A stretch of DNA of 6,187 bases from an uncultured Dialister sp. (GTDB taxonomy: Bacteria; Bacillota; Negativicutes; Veillonellales; Dialisteraceae). Every line of letters starts with the position of its first letter. Positions within the stretch are counted from its first letter, which is position 1. This document shows positions 1 to 4,265 of the stretch, one piece after another. Both the position numbers and the translations under genes were made by a program. The DNA lies in assembly GCF_900538805.1 (NCBI RefSeq), contig NZ_UPZP01000117.1, positions 1-6,187 on the forward strand, written 5' to 3'. The notes below the pieces were generated by a model. The model was not told where the DNA came from, searched no databases, and saw only the letters and a list, made by a program, of their open reading frames with translations.

Positions 1-16
1 TGCAGAGAATGTGCAA

Positions 17-75
17 GTCAGTCGAAGTTGGCCCATAGCCTGCCCATAAAAGGGCCTTCCTTTTAATCGACTGAC
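17..75. repeat. Nested inverted repeat / stem-loop at the window edge
   Basis: A perfect 9-bp inverted repeat, GTCAGTCGA (17-25) and TCGACTGAC (67-75), encloses a second perfect pair, GGCCC (30-34) and GGGCC (52-56). A T-rich stretch (57-64) follows the inner stem. This could be the 3' terminator or processing hairpin of a gene lying to the left of the window, or the edge of a repeat element. Frame 1 is open from base 1 to a TAA at 64-66, but 21 codons are too few to call a gene end. Confidence 0.4.
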
Positions 76-101
76 CGATAGGCGCGGTTTGTCTGTTTTC
101 C

Positions 102-251
102 ACGGGCGAAGCCCGGTTGTAAAGGTTTTAGGCTGCGAAGCGGCCATTATAATTGCGCCCGAAGGGCGCCACCACAACCTTCAAGCCCGTAGGGCTTGTC
201 AACCCTCTGAACCCTCTGAACCTTCTGAACCCGGAGCCGCTTTGCGGCTCC
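102..251 (+). repeat. Hairpin-rich interspersed repeat, family C, copy 1
   Basis: This is a 150-bp non-coding element made almost entirely of short hairpins. They are CGGGC-gaa-GCCCG (103-115), GGCTGC-gaa-GCGGCC (131-145), GCGCCC-gaa-GGGCGC (155-169), CAAGCCC-gta-GGGCTTG (182-198), three tandem 9-mers of the type AACCCTCTG (201-227), and a closing perfect hairpin GGAGCCGC-ttt-GCGGCTCC (233-251). GGTTGT (115-120) can also pair with ACAACC (174-179) around the second and third hairpins. A shorter, diverged copy lies at 3155-3273 in the same orientation. Most of the internal homology is retained, including the stretch around ATTATAATTGCGCCCGAA. Short open frames here are repeat translations, not genes. 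The family resembles small non-autonomous or REP-like intergenic repeats, but I cannot name it. Confidence 0.75.
201..227 (+). repeat. Tandem 9-mer repeat (AACCCTCTG x3)
   Basis: Three consecutive 9-base units, AACCCTCTG, AACCCTCTG and AACCTTCTG, are followed by a partial AACCC. The same unit recurs at about 3233-3256 in copy 2 of the surrounding repeat (AACCCTCTG, AACCCTTTG, AACCC), again immediately before the closing GC-rich hairpin. The array is therefore part of the repeat's architecture rather than an accident of one locus. Confidence 0.75.
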
Positions 252-282
252 CAGCGTCCTATCCTTTTTCTCTAATCTGTTG

Positions 283-288
283 TATAAT
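283..288 (+). promoter_or_regulatory. Possible -10 box for the transporter gene
   Basis: TATAAT is a perfect sigma-A -10 hexamer, preceded directly by TG. The hexamer at the expected -35 distance (about 260-265, TATCCT) is a poor match, so the promoter would be weak or activator-dependent. Transcription would begin near 294-296, giving a leader of about 125 nt before the transporter start at 422. A second TATAAT at 395-400 is too close to the ribosome binding site to serve this gene. Confidence 0.5.
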
Positions 289-299
289 ATAAAAGTTGT

Positions 300-393
300 G
301 TGAATTTCATGCCTGCCGGTGAATAGGAAACCGGGCAGGGCATTTTTCTTGTGTGAAATTCACTTCCGGCAGGCGAAGGGTGTCTGTCTGCCG
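300..393 (+). promoter_or_regulatory. Structured leader with terminator-like hairpin and competing pairings
   Basis: Four pairings are visible upstream of the transporter. (1) 309-320 with 330-343 forms a GC-rich stem with two single-base bulges, loop GAATAGGAA, followed by TTTTTCTT (343-350), which looks like an intrinsic terminator. (2) GTGAATTTCA (300-309) is perfectly complementary to TGAAATTCAC (354-363) and would enclose the first. (3) GCCTGCCGG (311-319) is also perfectly complementary to CCGGCAGGC (366-374), so it competes with the terminator stem. (4) CGGCAGGC (367-374) pairs with GTCTGCCG (386-393), with one G-U. Mutually exclusive stems around a T-tract suggest attenuation. No known riboswitch aptamer or T-box motif is recognised, and only about 14 nt precede the hairpin if the start is near 295. 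Confidence 0.5.
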
Positions 394-421
394 CTATAAT
401 GGGAAATCGGAGGAAAGAAGA

Positions 422-1777
422 ATGGAAGAAAGAGACAGCTTTAAATCCCGGCTGGGATTTATCCTGGTCAGTGCAGGCTGCGCCATCGGTATCGGGAATG
501 TGTGGAAATTTCCTTACATTACCGGCGAATACGGCGGCGCAGTATTTGTGCTGTTTTATCTGGCCTTTTTGGTTCTCATGGGGATTCCGGTGGTCACCAT
601 GGAGCTGGCCGTAGGCCGGGCCAGCCACAAGAGCGCCATGCGGGGCTTTAAGGCCCTGGAACCGAAGGGCAGCTGGTGGCATATCCACGGCTGGGTATGC
701 CTTCTGGGGACCTTTATCCTCATGATTTACTACACCACCATTTCCGGCTGGATGCTTGATTATTTCTGGCGCTTTTTCAGCGGAGCCTTCCAGGGCATGG
801 GGGCGGCGGAAATCAACGGGGTTTTCGGAACCATGGTTTCCAATCCCCTGGAACAGACGATTTTCATGGGCATTACGGTGGTGGCGGGATTTATCATCTG
901 TGCCGGCGGCGTAGGAGGGAGCCTGGAAAAGGTGACCAAAGTGATGATGCTGTCCCTTCTTGGGCTCATCGTCATTCTGGCAGTGAACAGCGTTTTCCTT
1001 CCCGGCGGTGGCAAGGGTATCGAGTTTTACCTTCTGCCGGACTGGGACCGGGCGGTGGAGGCGGGCCTTGGCAATGTGGCGGCAGCCGCCATGGGACAGG
1101 CTTTCTTCACCCTCTCCGTGGGCCAGGGCTCCATGGAAATTTTTGCCAGCTACATGGGAAAGGACCATTCCCTCACCGGGGAGGCCATCCGCATTGCGGC
1201 TCTTGATACTTTTGTGGCCCTGCTGGCGGGACTTATTATTTTCCCTGCCTGCTTTGCCTATGGTGTGGCGCCGGGAGAAGGGCCGTCCCTCATTTTTGCT
1301 ACACTGCCTCATATTTTCGTCAATATGTCCGGCGGCAGAATCTGGGGAACCCTTTTCTTCACTTTCATGACCTTTGCCAGCTTCTCCACAGTGACCGCTG
1401 TTTTTGAGGGGCTTATCGGAAACTGCATGGATAATTTCGGCTGGAGCAGGAAGAAAACGGTTTACATCCTGCTGCCGCTTGTATTCTTTGGCAGCCTTCC
1501 CTGCATTTTCGGCTTCAACATCTGGCAGGATGTCCATATCCTTGGTGCCAGAGGCATTCTTGATTCGGAAGATTTTGTGGTAAGCAATCTCATCCTTCCC
1601 ATTGGCTCCATCATATTCGCCCTCTTCTGCGTCACCAAGTACGGCTGGGGCTTTGACAACTACCTGAAGGAAGTGAATACCGGCGAAGGCATGAAAATGC
1701 CCCGCTGGATCCAGCCCTACTTCAAGTACGTCCTGCCTTTCCTCATCTTCATTATCCTGGTGAGGGGATTGATGTGA
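422..1777 (+). CDS. Sodium-dependent amino-acid transporter, NSS/SNF (SLC6) family, 11-TM type
   Basis: The 451-aa integral membrane protein is predicted to couple import of an amino acid to the sodium gradient. Family signatures are visible in TM1: RLGFILVSAGCAIGIGN (residues 10-26) followed by VWKFPY. N26 matches the LeuT sodium-1 ligand and E61 the conserved TM2 glutamate. About eleven hydrophobic helices follow, roughly at 11-33, 39-64, 88-116, 146-163, 170-193, 219-244, 255-281, 306-335, 345-366, 385-405 and 429-451. There is no twelfth helix, as in short bacterial members such as MhsT. YYTTISGW (103-110) carries the TM3 substrate-site tyrosine, FFTLS (228-232) is the unwound TM6 region, and S322/T323 fit sodium site 2. 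D262 in TM7 matches the acidic residue linked to chloride independence in bacterial homologues such as Tyt1. I start at 422 because GGAGG lies at 409-413. The upstream in-frame GTG at 353 lies inside the leader hairpins and has no ribosome binding site. The substrate cannot be read from sequence; aromatic or branched neutral amino acids are plausible. Confidence 0.93.
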   Translation: MEERDSFKSRLGFILVSAGCAIGIGNVWKFPYITGEYGGAVFVLFYLAFLVLMGIPVVTMELAVGRASHKSAMRGFKALEPKGSWWHIHGWVCLLGTFILMIYYTTISGWMLDYFWRFFSGAFQGMGAAEINGVFGTMVSNPLEQTIFMGITVVAGFIICAGGVGGSLEKVTKVMMLSLLGLIVILAVNSVFLPGGGKGIEFYLLPDWDRAVEAGLGNVAAAAMGQAFFTLSVGQGSMEIFASYMGKDHSLTGEAIRIAALDTFVALLAGLIIFPACFAYGVAPGEGPSLIFATLPHIFVNMSGGRIWGTLFFTFMTFASFSTVTAVFEGLIGNCMDNFGWSRKKTVYILLPLVFFGSLPCIFGFNIWQDVHILGARGILDSEDFVVSNLILPIGSIIFALFCVTKYGWGFDNYLKEVNTGEGMKMPRWIQPYFKYVLPFLIFIILVRGLM

Positions 1778-1794
1778 GATAGTGAGCTGGTGTA

Positions 1795-1822
1795 CTAGTG
1801 GACTAGTGGACTAGTGGACTAG
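1795..1822 (+). repeat. Tandem 8-mer repeat (CTAGTGGA x3.5)
   Basis: Three perfect head-to-tail copies of CTAGTGGA (1795-1802, 1803-1810, 1811-1818) plus a partial CTAG begin 17 bases after the transporter stop codon. A perfect inverted copy of the unit, TCCACTAG, lies at 1855-1862, so any one unit can pair with it and form a slipped family of hairpins. No T-tract terminator is seen after the transporter, so these structures may be what ends or stabilises its mRNA. Confidence 0.85.
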
Positions 1823-1824
1823 AG

Positions 1825-1850
1825 TCTATCTTCTATCTTCTATCGTCTAT
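1825..1850 (+). repeat. Tandem 7-mer repeat (TCTATCT/G x3.7)
   Basis: TCTATCT, TCTATCT, TCTATCG and a partial TCTAT follow two bases after the 8-mer array. AGATAG at 1777-1782, overlapping the last base of the transporter stop codon, is complementary to CTATCT in the units. Two unrelated short tandem arrays with different periods side by side, each with a complementary segment outside, is an unusual arrangement. Slippage-driven copy number variation between strains is expected. Confidence 0.8.
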
Positions 1851-1916
1851 TATATCCACTAGCCTGCTCTTCCCTTTTGTGGTACTATATTGAAAGAAAT
1901 CGAATTAACGAATGGC

Positions 1917-1939
1917 TGATTCACGATAGAATCACTATC
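1917..1939 (+). promoter_or_regulatory. Small overlapping dyads in the peroxidase leader
   Basis: TGATTC (1917-1922) and GAATCA (1929-1934) form a perfect 6-bp dyad with a 6-base centre. It overlaps GATAG (1925-1929) and CTATC (1935-1939). The dyads end 4 bases before the AAAAGGAGG ribosome binding site, so they could be an operator or an mRNA hairpin influencing translation. They do not resemble a PerR box. A possible -10 (TATATT, 1886-1891) lies upstream but has no convincing -35 partner. Confidence 0.25.
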
Positions 1940-1943
1940 CTTT

Positions 1944-1952
1944 AAAAGGAGG
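1944..1952 (+). promoter_or_regulatory. Ribosome binding site of the peroxidase gene
   Basis: AAAAGGAGG is a near-perfect Shine-Dalgarno sequence 7 bases before the ATG at 1960, and it fixes that start. Confidence 0.9.
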
Positions 1953-1959
1953 CATTTCT

Positions 1960-2418
1960 ATGGCACTTGAAATTGGAAAACCGGCACCGGACTTCACCCT
2001 GCCCTCGGACGGCGGTAAAGACGTATCCCTTCATGACTACAGAGGACAGAAGGTGATCCTCTATTTCTACCCCAAGGACAACACCTCCGGCTGTACCCTG
2101 GAGGCTAAAGCTTTCCGGGACCACCTGGCAGACTTCAAAGCCCTGTGTTATGCAGTCATCGGCGTGAGCCGCGACTCCGTAAGAAAGCACTGCAATTTCC
2201 GGGATAAAAACGAACTCAACTTCCCCCTCCTTTCGGATGAGGAAGAAAAAGTGGTAAACCTCTACGGAGTGCTGAAGGAAAAGAGCATGTACGGCAGAAA
2301 ATACATGGGCATCGAAAGATCCACCTTCATCATTGACGAAGAAGGAAACCTGGTCAAGGAATACAGAAAGGTAAAGGCCGCCTCCCACGTGGCGGACCTC
2401 TTGAAAGACCTGGGCTGA
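1960..2418 (+). CDS. bcp: Thioredoxin-dependent thiol peroxidase, Bcp/PrxQ-type peroxiredoxin
   Basis: The 152-aa cytoplasmic enzyme belongs to a family that reduces hydrogen peroxide and organic hydroperoxides using thioredoxin. Its length is typical for the family (about 150-160 aa). The thioredoxin-fold start GKPAPDFTLP (6-15) is followed by the peroxiredoxin active site P38-x3-T42-x2-C45 within YPKDNTSGCT. C45 is the peroxidatic cysteine, and R120 in IERSTFIID is the conserved active-site arginine. The resolving cysteine that follows five residues later in E. coli Bcp (C50) is replaced by lysine (K50). The remaining cysteines are C63 and C78. C78, 33 residues on, is about where PrxQ proteins of the alternative alpha-3 type place their resolving cysteine, so it is the better candidate. 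The gene is monocistronic: 182 bases separate it from the transporter and a strong terminator follows. Confidence 0.95.
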   Translation: MALEIGKPAPDFTLPSDGGKDVSLHDYRGQKVILYFYPKDNTSGCTLEAKAFRDHLADFKALCYAVIGVSRDSVRKHCNFRDKNELNFPLLSDEEEKVVNLYGVLKEKSMYGRKYMGIERSTFIIDEEGNLVKEYRKVKAASHVADLLKDLG

Positions 2419-2427
2419 TGAACATAG

Positions 2428-2464
2428 AAAAGATGTGAAATCCGGTGGATTTCATATCTTTTTT
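2428..2464 (+). terminator. Intrinsic terminator after the peroxidase gene
   Basis: The 16-bp stem AAAAGATGTGAAATCC (2428-2443) pairs with GGATTTCATATCTTTT (2447-2462) with one G-U pair and loop GGT, followed by T residues to 2464. It starts 9 bases after the stop codon. The A-rich 5' arm gives it a degree of bidirectional character. Confidence 0.93.
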
Positions 2465-2487
2465 CGTGGAAAGAACGGCGCTGCTTT

Positions 2488-2506
2488 CTTTTGCCGAAGG
2501 CAAGGG
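2488..2506. repeat. Short GAA-triloop hairpin
   Basis: TTGCC-gaa-GGCAA (2491-2503) extends by C-G and two G-T pairs to 2488-2506. It lies 24 bases downstream of the terminator and belongs to the same style of three-base-loop hairpin that recurs in this window. No T-tract follows it. Confidence 0.5.
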
Positions 2507-2595
2507 AAATGCGGCACTAACCCCTGCCACTCCATCCGCTGGGTGCACTATGGGCGCTGGGCAGGGGTGTCAACTCAGGTAATATGGTGTTGCTC

Positions 2596-2747
2596 TCCCT
2601 TGCGTCCCCTTTAGGTGGCAAGGGAACTGGAGTCACACCAGCGAAGTGGATTCGTAGGGGAGCGGTAGCGACCTGAGAATCCAGTGAGTCGGTGATAGCC
2701 GTGCTGTAGGGGAGCAAAGCGACCTGAGAATCCAGTGACACGCTTCC
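2596..2747 (+). repeat. Composite hairpin repeat, family A/B, copy 1 (hairpin A duplicated)
   Basis: The B module has the hairpin TCCCTTGC (2596-2603) / GCAAGGGA (2618-2625) and includes a 25-base segment (2606-2630) identical to 6111-6135. The A module is an imperfect hairpin with arms TGGATTC (2647-2653) and GAATCCA (2677-2683) around a conserved core beginning GTAGGGGAGC and ending GCGACCTGA. A second A module at 2706-2747 has lost its left arm but is identical over 42 bases to 6140-6181. Relative to the third copy, this one carries an extra 19 bases or so between B and A. No transposase gene is present, so the element would be non-autonomous. Confidence 0.8.
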
Positions 2748-3000
2748 CAGCGGGGCGAAGAGGGCCACGAAGTGGCGAAGGGGTGCTGGAGGGTAAGAAT
2801 CGGAAAGAAACTCAAAATAGGGCAGGCAGCCTATCGGCGGTCCGGATAGCAGCGGAGTGTCACATCGGCGCTTGGCCCCGTACACCCTATGGCCCCTCAA
2901 GGGGCAACGAGGGTGGGCGGAGAGAAATCTTTGAGTCATACTCTTCCTGCACCCTTCCGGCGGGCCCCCTTTGGTGGCTGCGCCACCACCTTTCTCCACA

Positions 3001-3079
3001 GGAAAGCGTCTCACACGATTCTCAGGTCGCTGTCGCTCCCCTACGAATCGTGTTCGCTTGCCACCCCGCTAAAGCGGGG
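3001..3079 (-). repeat. Composite hairpin repeat, family A/B, copy 2 (inverted)
   Basis: Read on the minus strand, this copy has a B-like hairpin CCCCGCT/AGCGGGG (3064-3079), GGTGGCAAG, then hairpin A with perfect 9-bp arms ACACGATTC and GAATCGTGT (plus-strand arms at 3013-3021 and 3045-3053). The core between them is again GTAGGGGAGC to GCGACCTGA, with a GACA apex instead of AAA or GGTA. Compared with copy 3, whose arms are ACTGGATTC/GAATCCAGT, the outer bases differ on both arms in a pairing-preserving way. It faces copy 1 across about 250 bp. Confidence 0.78.
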
Positions 3080-3154
3080 GCACTATGGGTGCTGGGCTTT
3101 TGAGTCAATTTATGTTTATGGCGATAACGGCGGAAAACCTTCACACCCGCTCTG

Positions 3155-3273
3155 ACGGGCGGAGCCCGGTTGTAAAGGCTTTAGGACGCAAAGCGGCTAT
3201 TATAATTGCGCCCGAAAGGCCGTCAAACCTGAGAACCCTCTGAACCCTTTGAACCCGGGCCGCTTCGCGGCCC
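3155..3273 (+). repeat. Hairpin-rich interspersed repeat, family C, copy 2
   Basis: This copy aligns with 102-251. It has CGGGC-gga-GCCCG (3156-3168), a shared GGTTGTAAAGG segment, a weakened second hairpin around GCAAAGC (3188-3194), the shared TATTATAATTGCGCCCGAA stretch, the 9-mer array (about 3233-3256) and a closing perfect hairpin GGGCCGC-ttc-GCGGCCC (3257-3273). It lacks about 30 bases that in copy 1 hold the CAAGCCC/GGGCTTG hairpin. The closing hairpin ends on the base next to the phosphorylase stop codon (3274-3276 on the minus strand). It may therefore act as that gene's 3' hairpin, although no T-tract follows on that strand. Confidence 0.75.
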
Positions 3274-4032
3274 CTATATTTCTTCCAGCGCTTCCATGCC
3301 CAGGATGAGGGCGGCGTTTCTGCTTTCTTTCCCCCAGCGGCGCTGGTCGTGGGTGAGGGAGGAGAGGGTGTCGGCGGTGAACATGATTTCCGCAAATTCC
3401 TTTCCCCTGTATCTGGCGCAGGCGGCGAGGGCGCTGGCTTCCATGTCCACCAGGGTGCAGCCTTCTTCGCGGCGGCGTTTGATTTTTTCTTCCGTTTCCC
3501 GGAAGAAGCCGTCGCTGGTCCAGGTGGCGGCGGGACGGAAGGGGAGGTGTTTCTTTTGGAAATAGTCCTTCAGGTGAAGAAGGGGGCCCTTGTCCATTTC
3601 AATGAACCGGGCAGGGGGCAGGTAGTGGTAGGAGGTGCCTTCGTCGCGGAGGGCCCTTTCAATGGGGAAGAAGCAGTTTTCCGGAATGTTGGTGAGGGCG
3701 CCGCAGCAGCCGATGGCCATCACCTTTTCTACGCCGTAGGCAAAGAGCCGGTCTTCGATGAGCACGGCCGCCGGGGCACCGGCAGGGGCCTGCACCAGGA
3801 GGAGGGGTTCCCTTTCCCCTTCGATTTCATAAAGAGGGAAGGGCTTGGTGAGGGAAAGGAAGGTGCCTATAACCTTTCCGCCCCTCTTTTCCGCAAAGGA
3901 GGCGATTCGTTTTTCTCCCAGAAAGGCCATGAGGCAGCGGCGGGGGAGTTTCAGGGGAAGGTGCTCGAAATCCGGCGAAATGAGTCCTTCTTCCCTGCTG
4001 AATTCGGCAAGCGGTATGGTGGATGTGTCCAT
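3274..4032 (-). CDS. Nucleoside phosphorylase family protein (PNP/UDP phosphorylase fold)
   Basis: The 252-aa protein is probably cytoplasmic and resembles the PNP_UDP_1 family. Members cleave nucleosides with phosphate, or related nucleosides with water, for salvage of purines or pyrimidines. Visible family features are a central strand and glycine turn VEKVMAIGCCGAL (101-113), an E-x-x-LRDEGTSYHY segment (125-137), WTSDGFFRET (171-180), the VDME motif at 195-198 whose glutamate normally binds the ribose hydroxyls, and TADTLS (219-224) with a likely base-site aspartate D221. The N-terminal half is diverged and I cannot assign substrate. Uridine phosphorylase-like or purine-type activity are both possible, and a nucleosidase cannot be excluded. 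I choose the ATG at 4032 because AAAGGAG lies 5 bases upstream (4038-4044). Longer forms starting at 4077 or 4059 would run through a stable hairpin without a ribosome binding site. Confidence 0.85.
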   Translation of the reverse strand: MDTSTIPLAEFSREEGLISPDFEHLPLKLPRRCLMAFLGEKRIASFAEKRGGKVIGTFLSLTKPFPLYEIEGEREPLLLVQAPAGAPAAVLIEDRLFAYGVEKVMAIGCCGALTNIPENCFFPIERALRDEGTSYHYLPPARFIEMDKGPLLHLKDYFQKKHLPFRPAATWTSDGFFRETEEKIKRRREEGCTLVDMEASALAACARYRGKEFAEIMFTADTLSSLTHDQRRWGKESRNAALILGMEALEEI

Positions 4033-4037
4033 ATAAA

Positions 4038-4075
4038 CTCCTTTCCGGCGCCGCTTCATGACGGGAAGCGGCGCC
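4038..4075 (-). promoter_or_regulatory. Ribosome binding site with adjoining 11-bp hairpin, phosphorylase leader
   Basis: On the minus strand the perfect stem GGCGCCGCTTC / GAAGCGGCGCC (plus-strand arms 4047-4057 and 4065-4075, 7-base loop) ends two bases before the AAAGGAG ribosome binding site (4038-4044). A GC-rich stem this close to the Shine-Dalgarno sequence could limit or gate ribosome access, or protect the 5' end of the mRNA. No T-tract follows, so it is not a terminator. I could not find a convincing promoter for this gene between 4080 and 4140. Confidence 0.6.
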
Positions 4076-4139
4076 ACAGAACTTCCATTGCCTATAGTTT
4101 ATCATTTTTCCTGCTCTGATACATTATCTTTCACACCAC

Positions 4140-4168
4140 TTGACAGATTTCCAGTATAGGTGTACACT
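4140..4168 (+). promoter_or_regulatory. Strong sigma-A-type promoter in the aspA upstream region
   Basis: TTGACA (4140-4145, perfect -35) and TACACT (4163-4168, -10 with TG directly before it) are separated by exactly 17 bases. Transcription would start near 4174-4176 on the plus strand. It is the best promoter match in the window. Its first downstream features are two terminator-like hairpins, and aspA begins about 237 bases beyond the start. Confidence 0.75.
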
Positions 4169-4174
4169 CATGGG

Positions 4175-4261
4175 CAGATGAGGGAATTCCAAATTTTCCT
4201 CTTCAAAGTAAATATGACTGGCAAAGGCGTCTGATGTTTTGGGACAATCAGACGCCTTTTT
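4175..4261 (+). ncRNA. Candidate ~87-nt small RNA or attenuated aspA leader
   Basis: The predicted transcript runs from the promoter at 4140-4168 to the terminator ending at 4261. It would contain a 5' hairpin GAGGGAA (4180-4186) / TTTCCTC (4195-4201), a 21-nt unpaired linker (4202-4222), and the terminator stem. No open frame with a ribosome binding site is present; the only ATG (4214) opens six codons without one. Two readings fit: a stand-alone regulatory RNA, or a leader whose terminator is bypassed under some condition to express aspA. I recognise no known RNA family in it. Confidence 0.45.
4223..4261 (+). terminator. Intrinsic terminator upstream of aspA
   Basis: The perfect 13-bp stem AAAGGCGTCTGAT (4223-4235) / ATCAGACGCCTTT (4247-4259) has an 11-base loop and a TTTTT tail (4257-4261). 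The T-tail is on the plus-strand side only, so it serves plus-strand transcription, about 50 bases after the predicted start from the 4140 promoter. Confidence 0.9.
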
Positions 4262-4265
4262 ACGT

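Larger units (their letters stand above)
2519..3273. other. Gene-free, hairpin-dense repeat region
   Basis: No credible gene is visible here. The open frames have no ribosome binding site, overlap on both strands, and contain internal peptide repeats created by the DNA repeats. Visible structures are ACCCCTGCC/GGCAGGGGT (2520-2528 with 2560-2568), GCCAC-gaa-GTGGC (2764-2776), GCCCCT-ca-AGGGGC (2892-2905), TGGTGGC-tgc-GCCACCA (2972-2988) and CCCCGCT-aa-AGCGGGG (3064-3079), plus the interspersed repeats listed separately. An 18-base segment, GCACTATGGGCGCTGGGC (2545-2562), recurs at 3080-3097 with one change. The stretch between the two facing repeat copies (2748-3000) shows only these hairpins and no recognisable gene. 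Confidence 0.7.

Noticed and set aside
148..153. TATAAT inside repeat family C as an outward promoter
   Set aside because: It is conserved between copies but no -35-like hexamer lies 16-18 bases upstream in either copy.
309..326. Five-codon upstream frame (MPAGE) in the transporter leader
   Set aside because: It has no Shine-Dalgarno and lies inside the terminator-like stem. The codons show no run of a regulatory amino acid, so it is not supported as a leader peptide.
395..400. TATAAT as a promoter for the transporter
   Set aside because: Transcription would begin at the ribosome binding site itself and there is no -35 at the right distance.
353..421. N-terminal extension of the transporter from GTG at 353
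   Set aside because: There is no ribosome binding site, the extension is inside leader hairpins, and the ATG at 422 has GGAGG at ideal spacing and gives the usual family N-terminus.
272..1537. Long minus-strand open frame (421 codons) opposite the transporter
   Set aside because: It is a shadow of the transporter gene: no ribosome binding site, low-complexity His/Gly/Lys-rich translation, and the plus strand has unmistakable family motifs.
2517..3014. 165-codon minus-strand open frame with repeated LDSQVA peptides
   Set aside because: The peptide repeats are translations of the hairpin A DNA repeats; there is no ribosome binding site, and overlapping frames on the other strand are equally open.
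2596..3079. CRISPR array
   Set aside because: Repeats are imperfect, differ in orientation, are hairpin-dense and lack regular spacers; no cas genes are present.
3349..4119. 256-codon plus-strand open frame opposite the phosphorylase
   Set aside because: The Gly/Glu/Phe-rich translation has no motif and no ribosome binding site, and lies over a minus-strand gene with a clear VDME motif and Shine-Dalgarno.
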